Positions 18,037 to 28,227 are shown, counted from the stretch's first letter. The stretch: DNA of 48,704 nucleotides from Candidatus Gottesmanbacteria bacterium RIFCSPLOWO2_01_FULL_39_12b (GCA_001780955.1 MFJR01000007.1:252177-300880); one strand, 5' to 3'. Numbers and translations are program-made. The notes: generated by a model from the sequence alone, not told the origin.

Positions 18037-18726
18037 ATGAATATATTTACTGACAATTTAGGGACTGTTATAACTACGTTGACGTTTATTTTATCGTCTT
18101 TTATACCGAGATTTATAGCCGGTAGTTTGATACTTTTTATCGGTCTGGTAATTGCCTCTCTTCTGAAAGATCTGCTGGGGTTAATATTTAAGTACTTTAA
18201 AATAAGCAAATGGATGGAGGCGGCAGGTTTAGGTAAATCCCAAGAGCTTAGTATATGGCCGAATCTGCTGTCAGAACTGGTGCGCTGGACAACCATTTTT
18301 ATCTTTTTAATGTCAGCGGTTGAGAAATGGGGTATACCAAAAGTTGGGGACGTGCTCAATCAATTACTTTTATTTTTACCCAATGTTTTCGTGGCCGTAA
18401 TTATAGGATGGGTAGGACTAGTTAGCGCCAGATTCGCCTCTGATATTGTACGACATGGAGTAGGGGAAATGGGTGGTAGAGAAGCTCTGGTGTTGAGTAA
18501 TCTTGCTCGATACACGATTGTCTTTTTTACGGTATTGATTATCTTAACTCAATTAGGAGTTGCAGCGGAGCTAGTAAAAATCTTATTTACGGGTATTGTT
18601 GCCATGCTGGCCCTTTCTTTTGGACTCGCTTTTGGTCTTGGGGGAAAAGAAGAAGCGAGGAAAATATTGGAAAAGCTTAGAGAAAGACTGGATGAAGGTA
18701 AAAACAGAAGCAACCGCATTAAATAA
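18037..18726 (+). CDS. Mechanosensitive-channel-like TM-helix protein
   Basis: Multiple TM helices; ALSFGLAFGLGGKEEARKI motif. Confidence 0.65.
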   Translation: MNIFTDNLGTVITTLTFILSSFIPRFIAGSLILFIGLVIASLLKDLLGLIFKYFKISKWMEAAGLGKSQELSIWPNLLSELVRWTTIFIFLMSAVEKWGIPKVGDVLNQLLLFLPNVFVAVIIGWVGLVSARFASDIVRHGVGEMGGREALVLSNLARYTIVFFTVLIILTQLGVAAELVKILFTGIVAMLALSFGLAFGLGGKEEARKILEKLRERLDEGKNRSNRIK

Positions 18727-18750
18727 TTTTTGATCTTTGATATATTCAAA

Positions 18751-18824
18751 GCCCCGTTCGTCTAGCGGCCCAGGACATCTGGTTTTCAGCCAGAGAATCG
18801 CCGGTTCGAATCCGGCACGGGGTA
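18751..18824 (+). tRNA. tRNA-Glu (anticodon TTC)
   Basis: GCCCCGTTCGTCTAGCGGCCCAGGACATCTGGTTTTCAGCCAGAGAATCGCCGGTTCGAATCCGGCACGGGGTA cloverleaf. Confidence 0.95.
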
Positions 18825-18907
18825 CCGAGGTTCAAAGATTGTATTAAATTGATGTATGTGTTAAACTAGAATTCTTTATAAATATTTAATGAGAGGTTTT
18901 AAATAAT

Positions 18908-19105
18908 ATGAACGGTACAATCAAAAAACTCACGGATAGAGGATTTGGATTCATAACCCGCGAAGGTGAAGTAAAGGATCTGTTCTTCCATTCCAAGGAT
19001 CTTAGCGGCGTCACTTTTGACCAGCTAAAAGAAGGTGATACCGTAACTTTTGAAGTAGTAGACGGTCCAAAAGGTCCAAGTGCGAAAAATGTAACTAGAG
19101 GTTAA
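18908..19105 (+). CDS. Cold shock protein (CspA family)
   Basis: NGTIKKLTDRGFGFITREGEVKDLFFHSKDL. Confidence 0.95.
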   Translation: MNGTIKKLTDRGFGFITREGEVKDLFFHSKDLSGVTFDQLKEGDTVTFEVVDGPKGPSAKNVTRG

Positions 19106-19121
19106 AACTTTATTGTTTTTT

Positions 19122-19153
19122 AAATAACCAAGCTTTAATACGCTTGGTTATTT
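19122..19153 (+). terminator. Rho-independent terminator after csp
   Basis: AAATAACCAAGC-tttaatac-GCTTGGTTATTT, 12-bp perfect stem in a T-rich context. Confidence 0.8.
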
Positions 19154-19174
19154 ATTTTAACCGTTATACCCCGC

Positions 19175-19202
19175 TTGACAATAAGTAAGAGTTTGGTATA
19201 TC
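19175..19202 (+). promoter_or_regulatory. Promoter for pst operon
   Basis: TTGACA-N16-TATATC. Confidence 0.5.
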
Positions 19203-19269
19203 TATTTATTATTGTGGTAAAGAGTTTAAACAACGCTAGTACTTTGCTTGGTCTTAATCCCCATTCTTT

Positions 19270-20073
19270 ATGAGAATCTCTTGGAAAGCTGCTATATTTA
19301 TTCTTTTGTTTGTCTTATTTATCTATGTAAGTTTCACCGCTAAACCTGTTTTACCAATCCGTCTGGCAGGCTCAACTGCTTTCCAACCATTTGCCGAGAA
19401 ATTAGCGGAAAAGTATATGGAAGAGCATCCAAGCATCACCGTTGACGTGCAGGGAGGAGGTTCTGCAGTGGGTATTATGGCATCACAGCAGGGAATTGTT
19501 GATATCGGAATGGCGGATATGTTATCACTACCTCATGATATTGATTACCTGGAAAGAACCGTTGTCGCCAGGGATGGAATCGCAGTGATTGTTAATCCAG
19601 CCAATAAGGCAAATGAAATTTCCTTTGATCAACTGGGGAAAATCTTTTCAGGAGAAATAAACAATTGGAAAGACGTAAGCTTTGATAACGCTCCAATACG
19701 GGTTATCAGCCGAGAAGAAGGTTCAGGGACAAAGAAATCTTTCGACCAGTTAGTGCTGAATGGAAAAAAGCTTACCCGGGAGGCGATGTTTCAGGATTCA
19801 AATGGAACCATCCGTGAAACAGTTCGCAGCGACCCGAATGCGATAGGGTACATTTCCATCGGCTATTTAACATCTAATGTTAAGCCACTCCTGATAGATG
19901 GAATTGCCGCTACAAACGAAAACGTAAAAGCAGGAATATATAAAATTTCCCGGCCGATTTTCCTAATTCTAAAAGCTAACCCGAAAGATGCAGCGCGCAA
20001 ATTTCTCAATTATCTCTTAGAAGCCGAAGCGCAAAAAATTATTGCTAGCGATGGATTAATACCGGTGAAATAA
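19270..20073 (+). CDS. pstS: Phosphate ABC transporter substrate-binding protein
   Basis: RLAGSTAFQPFAEKLAEKYMEEHPSITVDVQGGGSAVGI; SREEGSGTKKSF. Confidence 0.9.
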   Translation: MRISWKAAIFILLFVLFIYVSFTAKPVLPIRLAGSTAFQPFAEKLAEKYMEEHPSITVDVQGGGSAVGIMASQQGIVDIGMADMLSLPHDIDYLERTVVARDGIAVIVNPANKANEISFDQLGKIFSGEINNWKDVSFDNAPIRVISREEGSGTKKSFDQLVLNGKKLTREAMFQDSNGTIRETVRSDPNAIGYISIGYLTSNVKPLLIDGIAATNENVKAGIYKISRPIFLILKANPKDAARKFLNYLLEAEAQKIIASDGLIPVK

Positions 20074-20074
20074 G

Positions 20075-20926
20075 ATGAATAAGTTTATCGAAACAATTAT
20101 TGAAAAAAGTATTATCCTTATAGCCTTCTCAACTGTAGCCGTTTTATTTCTCATTGCCTTTTTTATCTTCAAGGAGGGAATACCATTTTTAGCACAGTAC
20201 GGGTTACCCGGTTTTTTAACCGGTTCTACCTGGTTACCGGGGGAAGATAAATTCGGTATTTTACCTATGATAATAGGCAGTATTTATGTAACGTTGGGGG
20301 CGCTTATTGTCGGTGTACCACTAGGAGTGGGTTCGGCAATATTTTTGGTTGAATTTGCCAATAAACGGATACGCAATATTATCAAACCCGCCATAGAACT
20401 TCTTGCAGGAATTCCCTCAGTAGTTTATGGGTTTATCGGTATCATGGTCTTGGCCCCCTGGGTGCGGATCAATTTCGGCGGATCGGGTTTATCAATTCTG
20501 ACTGCTTCAATAGTATTGGGTATTATGATTTTACCAACAATAATCAGTATTACTATGGATTCACTTACGGCTCTTCCCTCAGTGTACAAAGAAGGATCAA
20601 TTGCTCTTGGGGCAACAACCTGGCAAACCGTGATTATGGTACTTCTTCCGGGGGCGAAATCTGGAATTCTGGCAGGAATTATTCTGGGTATGGGTAGAGC
20701 CATAGGGGAAACGATGGCGGTGATTATGATTACCGGAAATGCCATTCGAATACCCACATCCCTTTACGATTCAGTCAGAACGATGACTTCAAATATAGCT
20801 CTCGAGATGGGTTATGCTCTGGGAATTCATCGGTCTGCACTATTCGCTAATGCTGTGGTTCTTTTTGGTTTTATCATGATACTTAATACTATTGCTATTT
20901 TGATTATTAATAAGAGGAGTAAATGA
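20075..20926 (+). CDS. pstC: Phosphate ABC transporter permease
   Basis: ELLAGIPSVVYGFIG; ALGATTWQTVIMVLLPGAKSGILAGIILGMGRAIGETMAV. Confidence 0.93.
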   Translation: MNKFIETIIEKSIILIAFSTVAVLFLIAFFIFKEGIPFLAQYGLPGFLTGSTWLPGEDKFGILPMIIGSIYVTLGALIVGVPLGVGSAIFLVEFANKRIRNIIKPAIELLAGIPSVVYGFIGIMVLAPWVRINFGGSGLSILTASIVLGIMILPTIISITMDSLTALPSVYKEGSIALGATTWQTVIMVLLPGAKSGILAGIILGMGRAIGETMAVIMITGNAIRIPTSLYDSVRTMTSNIALEMGYALGIHRSALFANAVVLFGFIMILNTIAILIINKRSK

Positions 20927-21753
20927 ATCCAAAATTCATACAAAAAATTGCTTCAGTAGCTTTGGGAACGGCCATGTTAGTCACACTATCTGTTTTGATT
21001 TTTATCATTTTCTACATCTTGTATCAGGGCTTACCAATTGTTTCCATGGAATTTCTGACCACTCCCATCCGTGATATGGGAAAAAGCGGGGGAATATTTC
21101 CGACCATTATCAGCACTTTCTATTTAGCCTTTCTATCGATCTGTATTGCCGCGCCTCTTGGAATTGGAACTGCGGTATTTTTGACAGAATATACCCGGGA
21201 AAATACCGTTACTCGTGTTATACGGTTCACCACAGATTGTTTGGCAGGTATACCTTCAATTATTTTCGGCCTTTTCGGATTCGTCTTTTTTGTCATTTAT
21301 TTGGGGTTTGGCTGGTCAATCCTGGCAGGATCACTTACACTTGCTACAATGATGCTTCCTACTATTATCAGAACTAGCGAGGAAGCAATACGGGCGGTAC
21401 CGGAAGGCTTTCGGGAAGTCACTTATGGATTGGGAGGCAGTAAGTGGCAAAGTGTCACCGAGATAGTTCTGCCCAAAGCGTTCCCCGGTATTTTAACCGG
21501 AATAATCCTTAGTATGGGCCGGGCGGTCTCTGAAACTGCTGCGCTAATTTTCACTGCAGGAATGTCATTGCATACCCCAGTCTCAGTTTTATCCTCAGGC
21601 AGAAGTATGGCTGTACACTTTTATACTATCGCCCGGGAAGGTATTTCTCTGCAGATGGCATTTGGGACTGCAGCTGTTTTGATTGTTACGATCTCGATTA
21701 TTAATATCAGCTCCTACCTTTTGATGCATAAATATATGCGTAAATATGCTTAA
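20923..21753 (+). CDS. pstA: Phosphate ABC transporter permease
   Basis: CLAGIPSIIFGLFG; IVLPKAFPGILTGIILSMGRAVSETAALIFTAG. Confidence 0.93.
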   Translation: MNPKFIQKIASVALGTAMLVTLSVLIFIIFYILYQGLPIVSMEFLTTPIRDMGKSGGIFPTIISTFYLAFLSICIAAPLGIGTAVFLTEYTRENTVTRVIRFTTDCLAGIPSIIFGLFGFVFFVIYLGFGWSILAGSLTLATMMLPTIIRTSEEAIRAVPEGFREVTYGLGGSKWQSVTEIVLPKAFPGILTGIILSMGRAVSETAALIFTAGMSLHTPVSVLSSGRSMAVHFYTIAREGISLQMAFGTAAVLIVTISIINISSYLLMHKYMRKYA

Positions 21754-22504
21754 AGTTAAGATTAAAGTTGACAATTTAAATGTCTATTATGGAAATAAAC
21801 AAGTAATAAAAGACGTCAACATGAACGTTTCCGACCATGAAATTCTTTCCATTATAGGTCCATCCAAAAGCGGTAAATCGACACTGCTTCATGTAATCAA
21901 TAGGTTGATTGATAATGTTCCGGGAGCCAAAGTAACAGGTCAAGTATGCATTGACGGAAAGAATATATATCTGGATAGCGTAAATGTGAACGACCTTCGT
22001 AAAAAAGTGGGGATTATTTTTGCTACACCGGTACCACTACCCATGTCTATTTTTAATAACCTAGCCTATGGACCCCGGTTACACGGAATAACCAATAGAG
22101 AAAAATTATTAGATATAGCAGAAAATTGTCTAAGAGCTTCATCCCTTTGGGACGAGGTAAAAAGCAGGTTAGATATGTCAGCTCTTCGTCTTTCCGGAGG
22201 ACAACAGCAACGGCTTTGTCTGGCTCGGGCGCTTACTGTTGAACCGGAGATAATTTTATTTGATGAACCTTGTTCAGGGCTAGACCCAATATCGACCAGT
22301 AAAGTAGAGAGCACGATGCGGGAACTTAAGAAGAACTATACTCTTATTTTAATCACCAATAATACGAAGCAGGCAGCCAGAGTAAGCGACCGAACAGCAT
22401 TTTTCCTCTTCGGAGAGCTTATAGAAATTGGGGAAACGAAACGGTTATTCACTGCGCCAAAAGATAAACGGACGAAAGATTATATTACCGGTAAATTCGG
22501 TTGA
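21746..22504 (+). CDS. pstB: PstB-like ATPase 1 (Q-loop and H-loop residues not conserved)
   Basis: Walker A GPSKSGKS; Q-loop position VGIIFATPVPLP; signature LSGGQQQRL; Walker B ILFDEP; H-loop position LITNNTKQAAR. Confidence 0.85.
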   Translation: MLKVKIKVDNLNVYYGNKQVIKDVNMNVSDHEILSIIGPSKSGKSTLLHVINRLIDNVPGAKVTGQVCIDGKNIYLDSVNVNDLRKKVGIIFATPVPLPMSIFNNLAYGPRLHGITNREKLLDIAENCLRASSLWDEVKSRLDMSALRLSGGQQQRLCLARALTVEPEIILFDEPCSGLDPISTSKVESTMRELKKNYTLILITNNTKQAARVSDRTAFFLFGELIEIGETKRLFTAPKDKRTKDYITGKFG

Positions 22505-23262
22505 CTATTATGATGAAAATAACCTCGCGTAATTTGAATGTATTCTACGAAGATTTTCATGCTTTAATAAATGTGAATTTAGACATAAGGGAACACGCTA
22601 TTACTGCCTTTATCGGTTCTTCCGGTTGCGGCAAGACAACTCTACTTCGCTGTTTCAACAGAATGAATGATCTTATTGATGGAGCTAAGGTTCATGGTGA
22701 AGTCAGATTGGATGGGAAAAATATATATCCCGACGGTGGAGATTTATTGGCGCTGCGACGTAAGGTGGGTATGGTGTTTCAGAGACCAAACCCTTTCCCC
22801 CTTTCCATTTTTGATAATTGCATTTACGGACCTCGGGTACACGGAACGAAGGAAAGGAAAAAATTGGAAGTGATTTCCGAGCATGCTTTGTCCGCGGTTC
22901 TTCTTTGGGAAGAGCTTAAAGACAGATTAGATCGTCCTGCATTAGAGTTAACCGGAGAACAGCAGCAAAGGCTTTGTATTGCTCGACTCCTTGCAGTAAA
23001 CGCAGAAGTACTCCTTATGGATGAACCCTGTTCAACTCTTGATCCTATAGCGACCCAAAAAATTGAAGAGTTATTGGTCAAGTTAAAAAAGGATTACACT
23101 ATAGTTATTGTGACTCATAACATGCAACAGGCGGCTAGGATCTCAGATTCCACCGGATTTTTTCTGATGGGTGAAATGGTAGAGTTCGGAACAACAAAAA
23201 AATTATTTCGATCTCCAAAGCATAAAAGAACTCAGGATTACCTCGAAGGCAGATTCGGTTAG
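22501..23262 (+). CDS. pstB: PstB-like ATPase 2 (non-canonical signature)
   Basis: Walker A GSSGCGKT; Q-loop VGMVFQRPNPFP; signature LTGEQQQRL; Walker B VLLMDEP; H-loop IVTHNMQQAAR. Confidence 0.9.
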   Translation: MTIMMKITSRNLNVFYEDFHALINVNLDIREHAITAFIGSSGCGKTTLLRCFNRMNDLIDGAKVHGEVRLDGKNIYPDGGDLLALRRKVGMVFQRPNPFPLSIFDNCIYGPRVHGTKERKKLEVISEHALSAVLLWEELKDRLDRPALELTGEQQQRLCIARLLAVNAEVLLMDEPCSTLDPIATQKIEELLVKLKKDYTIVIVTHNMQQAARISDSTGFFLMGEMVEFGTTKKLFRSPKHKRTQDYLEGRFG

Positions 23263-23376
23263 AGAAAAGGCGTATACCTCATAAACATCATCCAACAAAT
23301 AGAAACATAGAAGAATATAGAGAAATATTGAAAAATGAAGAGAAATATGGTATAGAGTAATACTCTGAAAGTAAAT

Positions 23377-23562
23377 ATGGCTTTACAATGCGATAAACTA
23401 TTTTTTACCCCCAAAGAAATTGCCCAAACCCTGCAGCTTAACGTCCTTACCATTTACGGATATGTCAAATCAAAGAAACTTACAGCCGTTAAATTCGGCC
23501 GCAGTTACAGAATCGACAAAAGAGACCTGGATATATTTATCAAGGCTAACAAAACCAAATAG
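23377..23562 (+). CDS. Excisionase/MerR-like helix-turn-helix DNA-binding protein
   Basis: FTPKEIAQTLQLNVLTIYGYVKSKKLTAVKFGRSYRIDKRDLDIFI. Confidence 0.85.
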   Translation: MALQCDKLFFTPKEIAQTLQLNVLTIYGYVKSKKLTAVKFGRSYRIDKRDLDIFIKANKTK

Positions 23563-23603
23563 GGTTTAAAAAACCAGTTTAATCTGCCCAAAGATGAAAG
23601 TTA

Positions 23604-25802
23604 ATGATAAAAATAAATCAAAATATCTCAATCATCATACCCGCGTGGAACGAGGCAGGAAACATAGCACTTCTGGTTGAAACGATCGCTAAGGCACTTA
23701 CCGGCAATGGCATCATTTACGAATTGATAGTTGTTGATGACAACTCTACGGATACTACCGCTGAAATTCTAAAAGAACTAACCAGCAATTTCCCAATTTC
23801 CGTCTATTTGAAAAAAGGGAAAAAAGGCAAAGCCCAGTCTCTTCTGGAAGGGTTTACTTATGCTAAATACGATCTTGTTGGATTCATCGATGCCGATCTG
23901 CAGTATCCTGCCGAGGCTATTCCAAAGATGGTAGAAGTGATCGATACAGGCGTAGATATAGTTGTAGCCAATAGAAAAGAATTTGGCGCCAGTTTCAGAC
24001 GGAAAGTACTTAGTTGGGGCTTCCGCAGATTCTTCGGGCAATTTCTTCACGGTTTCACCTGCGACGTCCAATCGGGGCTGAAAGTCTTCAGAAAAGAGAT
24101 TATAGAGCGTTTGACTTTCCATCCGAACCCATGGACGTTTGATCTGGAGTTTCTGGTCAAAGCCAGAGACGCCGGATATAAAATAGGAAGCACTGACATT
24201 ATTTTCCAAAAAAGACATGCGGGAAAACCCAAAATAGGCTTGCTAGCCGCCTCTCTGGAAATCGGCCTTGCCGCCATCAAAATAAAACTAACCGGGTCTA
24301 ATATCATTCCGTTTCATCCCGAGCTAGCAAAGAAAAAAGGCCAGGGTTTCCATTATAAGGGCATAGAATTTATCCATCACTCAGATCTTCACCATAAAGA
24401 GACGGCTTTTCACCGTTTCAATTATTACCAGGAGATAATAATTCTTTCACTTTTCTTTTTGGTTATCTTTGGTATCAGGACAGATTGGCACGCGACTCTT
24501 GTCTCGATTTTCTCGCTTATTACAGTTCTTTATTTCACTGATCTGCTTTTTAATTTGTATCTAATTTTCAGGAGTTTAGCAAAAGAGACAGAAATCCAGG
24601 TCACTGATGAGGAAATTTCTCAAATATCTGATAAAGATTGGCCTAGTTACACGATTTTTTGCCCTCTCTATCGTGAATGGGAAGTCCTGCCTCAATTTGT
24701 GACGGCCATAAGCCGGTTGGATTACCCAAAAGATAAACTTCAAGTTTTACTTCTTTTGGAAGAAGACGATAGGGAAACAATTAAGTATGTTAAAAATTAT
24801 TATTTACCTTCCTATTTTCAGGTAGAGATTGTACCGCATTCCCTACCCAAAACTAAACCTAAGGCTCTCAATTACGGTTTGTATAGAGCAACCGGTGAAT
24901 TTTCGGTTGTGTACGACGCAGAAGATGTTCCTGATCCTAAACAATTAAAAAAAGCAGTCCTTGCTTTTAGAAAATCTGATGAACGGATAATCTGTGTCCA
25001 AGCAAAACTTAATTTCTATAATTCACACCAGAATATACTTACGAGAGTATTTACTGCAGAGTATTCACTCTGGTTTGATCTTATCCTGACCGGGCTTCAA
25101 TCACTTGATGCGCCAATTCCTTTAGGGGGGACATCAAATCATTTCAAAACCTATTCACTGCGTCATTTAAAAGGTTGGGATGCGTTTAACGTTACCGAGG
25201 ATTGCGATTTAGGAATCAGGCTTACCAAACAAGGGTTTCGCACCTCGATGATCGATTCCGTCACGCTAGAGGAAGCCAATTGCGGTTTTTTTGCCTGGTT
25301 CCGCCAACGGTCAAGGTGGGTGAAAGGTTATATCCAGACATATCTTGTTCATATGCGAAGGCCGCATGAATTTATACGCCCTTCAACCAAGTTCCATCTT
25401 CTTTTTTTCCAATTGGTAGTGGGGGGAAAGATTGTCTCAATGTGGATTAATCCATTTCTTTGGAGCATGACAATTGCCTATTTTGCGTTACGGGCGCAAA
25501 TTGGAGGATTTATTGAATCGCTTTATCTGTTGCCCATTTTTTACTTAGGCGCTTTTTCTCTGGTCTTTGGTAATTTCGTCTATTTTTACAATTACATGAT
25601 CGGTACGGCAAAAAAAGAACAGTGGGACCTGATCAAATATGCATTTCTGACGCCTTTCTATTGGCTGATGATGAGTATTGGTTCGTGGATTGCCCTTAAA
25701 CAATTTGCCCATAGGCCGCATTATTGGGAAAAAACGAGGCATGGTCTGCATTTGGGCGATCTAAAGATAACGACTCATATTGATTCGTTAGTTAATCGCT
25801 AA
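23604..25802 (+). CDS. Two-domain glycosyltransferase (DPM1-like GT2 + cellulose-synthase-like GT2)
   Basis: N-terminal ISIIIPAWNEAGNI..VVDDNSTD..DADLQ; C-terminal FCPLYREWEVLP..DAEDVPD..TEDCDLGIRL..RQRSRWVKGYIQ. Confidence 0.88.
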   Translation: MIKINQNISIIIPAWNEAGNIALLVETIAKALTGNGIIYELIVVDDNSTDTTAEILKELTSNFPISVYLKKGKKGKAQSLLEGFTYAKYDLVGFIDADLQYPAEAIPKMVEVIDTGVDIVVANRKEFGASFRRKVLSWGFRRFFGQFLHGFTCDVQSGLKVFRKEIIERLTFHPNPWTFDLEFLVKARDAGYKIGSTDIIFQKRHAGKPKIGLLAASLEIGLAAIKIKLTGSNIIPFHPELAKKKGQGFHYKGIEFIHHSDLHHKETAFHRFNYYQEIIILSLFFLVIFGIRTDWHATLVSIFSLITVLYFTDLLFNLYLIFRSLAKETEIQVTDEEISQISDKDWPSYTIFCPLYREWEVLPQFVTAISRLDYPKDKLQVLLLLEEDDRETIKYVKNYYLPSYFQVEIVPHSLPKTKPKALNYGLYRATGEFSVVYDAEDVPDPKQLKKAVLAFRKSDERIICVQAKLNFYNSHQNILTRVFTAEYSLWFDLILTGLQSLDAPIPLGGTSNHFKTYSLRHLKGWDAFNVTEDCDLGIRLTKQGFRTSMIDSVTLEEANCGFFAWFRQRSRWVKGYIQTYLVHMRRPHEFIRPSTKFHLLFFQLVVGGKIVSMWINPFLWSMTIAYFALRAQIGGFIESLYLLPIFYLGAFSLVFGNFVYFYNYMIGTAKKEQWDLIKYAFLTPFYWLMMSIGSWIALKQFAHRPHYWEKTRHGLHLGDLKITTHIDSLVNR

Positions 25803-25808
25803 AAATAT

Positions 25809-28223
25809 ATGAAAAACCGGACAAAAAAAATTACTGCAAACGCAGGATTTTTGATAGGAGCCCTACTGGTCTCTAATTTGTTAAACTTTGTCTTTAACGC
25901 TTTTTTGGGCAGAATGTTGTCGTTTGAGGACTTCGGTCTCATAACCCTTCTTAGTTCATTTGGATACATAACCGCCATTTTTCTAAATGCTCTCGCCACT
26001 ACTATAAACCACCGCGTTGCATATTTAGCTAGTCAGGCGGGTAAGAAAACAGGCATAGCTTTCGCGCGGGGAATATTTCGCAAGAGTCTGATTATAGCTT
26101 TAGTTTCTTCTATTGTTTGGATTTTAGGTGTTCCATATTTATCCCAATTCTTTAATGAAAGAAGTTTATTGCCTCTTTTAATTTTTACTCCGGTGTTTTC
26201 TTTTGGGGTGATAACCGCCATTCAAAAAGGAACACTGCAGGGGAATTTATATTTTACCTCTGTAGGAATTATTTTACTCTTTGAATCTTTGGTGAAACTG
26301 CTGATTGCGGTTCTTTTTGTGACATTGAATATTTCTTCTTTGGTTTATCTGTCTATCCCAATATCAATGATTGCATCCTATTGTATTGCGGTAATGATTA
26401 CTTCCAGAAAGTTTAGAGCATTTATAAGCCCTGGAAGTCAAACGAAGACAACTTATGGTTTTCCCAGAAGATTTTTTATCGCATCAATTGTGACAGGAAT
26501 TTCTACGACTTTATTTTTGACGCTTGATGTGATTTTGGCCAAACACTTTTTATCGCCGGTTTTGGCAGGTGAATATGCCCTTTTGTCTTTGGTCGGGAAA
26601 ATGATCTACTTTTTTGGTTCTCTCCCAAGTATTTTTATTGTGACTTTTGTAGGCAGGGATGAGGGTGGGGGAATAAATCCTAATCGCACTTTCTATAAGC
26701 TCTTTGTCGCTACATTTCTTTTGGTGATTATTGCTTTTCTATTCCTTGGACGTCTGGGTAATATCACTATTCCGCTTCTGTTCGGAGAAAAGGCAACAGG
26801 TATTCTTCCCTACGCGTTTTCCTATGCACTGGCAATTTCTCTGTTTACTCTTACCAGCAGTTTATATACCTATCATCTGGCCAGGCGGCATTATCTTTTT
26901 TCCTTCGCTTCCATAGTCATTTCTTTAATTATGTCTGGCGGGATTATTTTTTATCATCAGAATATATTTGAGATAACAGGCATAATCTTAAACACAAGTC
27001 TCATTGGTTTTATCGCTGTCCTGCTTCTTCATTTCTTACAAAGGGACGGCCAGTTTATCCTGAGAAACTTAGTTGATCTGGTAAATGTTTTCTTTCCGCT
27101 TCCTTCTGTTTCTGTTGCCGCCGGAAAGAAAAGGATCCTTATCTTCAACTGGAGGGATACAAAACATAAATATGCCGGAGGGGCGGAAGTTTATATACAT
27201 GAGTTGGCGAAGCGTTGGGTGAAAGCCGGTCATCACGTGACGCTTTTTTGCGGTAATGATAGTAAATGCTCCAGAAATGAAGTGATTGATGGTATCTGGG
27301 TAATAAGACGCGGAGGATTTTATTTCGTCTATCTCTGGGCATATTTATATTATCTGCTCAAGTTCAGAGGCAGATACGATTTGGTTATAGACTGCGAAAA
27401 CGGGATTCCGTTTTTCACTCCGCTTTATGTGAAAGAGCCTGTATTTTGTGTGATACATCATGTACACCAAGAAGTATTTATCAGATATCTTCCTAAACCA
27501 TTGTCTCTGATTGCGTCAGTCTTGGAAAACAGAGTTATGCCATGGGCATATAGGAACGCAAAATTTATCACAGTATCAGAATCAACAAAAAAAGATATGA
27601 ATAACTTAAACATTAAAGGGATCGCAACAGAAATAATCCCAAATGGAGTAGATTTAGAGAAATTAAAACCCGGAGTAAAAAATAAATCTCCCTTGGTGCT
27701 TTATTTAGGCAGACTTAAATCCTATAAATCAATTAATGTGCTAATTACCTCATTTAAAAAAGTTGTAGAAATTATTCCTGAGGTGAGATTAATTATTGCC
27801 GGTGACGGAGAGGAAAGAGTGGGGCTTGAGAGATTGACAAAAAGACTAAAGTTAAGCGACAAAATTACGTTTTTGGGGAGGGTTTCGGAAAAAAAGAAAA
27901 TCAGACTGATGCAAAGAGCTTGGGTTTTCGTCAACCCGTCTTTTATGGAAGGATGGGGAATTACCTCTATTGAGGCCAATGCCTGCGGTACGCCTGTGGT
28001 AGCTTCCAACGTCCCAGGACTTCGCGATTCTGTAAAAAATCCCCATTCAGGATTTCTGGTTCCTTATGGCGATGTTGAATTATTTGCCGATCGCATAACT
28101 TTCTTACTTAAAAACAAAAATGTCCGAAGGCAAATGTCTGGACAAGCAGTGCATTGGGCAAAGAAATTTGAGTGGGATAAAAGTGTTAAAAAATTTAATT
28201 CGATATTTAACTCACTTATTTAG
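25809..28223 (+). CDS. Fused polysaccharide flippase (Wzx/MATE-like) + GT4 glycosyltransferase
   Basis: First ~420 aa polytopic oligosaccharide-flippase-like; C-terminal KYAGGAEVYIHELAKRW..., SLVLYLGRLKSYKSI-type and PSFMEGWGITSIEANACGTPVVASNVPGLRD motifs of GT4. Confidence 0.85.
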   Translation: MKNRTKKITANAGFLIGALLVSNLLNFVFNAFLGRMLSFEDFGLITLLSSFGYITAIFLNALATTINHRVAYLASQAGKKTGIAFARGIFRKSLIIALVSSIVWILGVPYLSQFFNERSLLPLLIFTPVFSFGVITAIQKGTLQGNLYFTSVGIILLFESLVKLLIAVLFVTLNISSLVYLSIPISMIASYCIAVMITSRKFRAFISPGSQTKTTYGFPRRFFIASIVTGISTTLFLTLDVILAKHFLSPVLAGEYALLSLVGKMIYFFGSLPSIFIVTFVGRDEGGGINPNRTFYKLFVATFLLVIIAFLFLGRLGNITIPLLFGEKATGILPYAFSYALAISLFTLTSSLYTYHLARRHYLFSFASIVISLIMSGGIIFYHQNIFEITGIILNTSLIGFIAVLLLHFLQRDGQFILRNLVDLVNVFFPLPSVSVAAGKKRILIFNWRDTKHKYAGGAEVYIHELAKRWVKAGHHVTLFCGNDSKCSRNEVIDGIWVIRRGGFYFVYLWAYLYYLLKFRGRYDLVIDCENGIPFFTPLYVKEPVFCVIHHVHQEVFIRYLPKPLSLIASVLENRVMPWAYRNAKFITVSESTKKDMNNLNIKGIATEIIPNGVDLEKLKPGVKNKSPLVLYLGRLKSYKSINVLITSFKKVVEIIPEVRLIIAGDGEERVGLERLTKRLKLSDKITFLGRVSEKKKIRLMQRAWVFVNPSFMEGWGITSIEANACGTPVVASNVPGLRDSVKNPHSGFLVPYGDVELFADRITFLLKNKNVRRQMSGQAVHWAKKFEWDKSVKKFNSIFNSLI

Positions 28224-28227
28224 GCTT

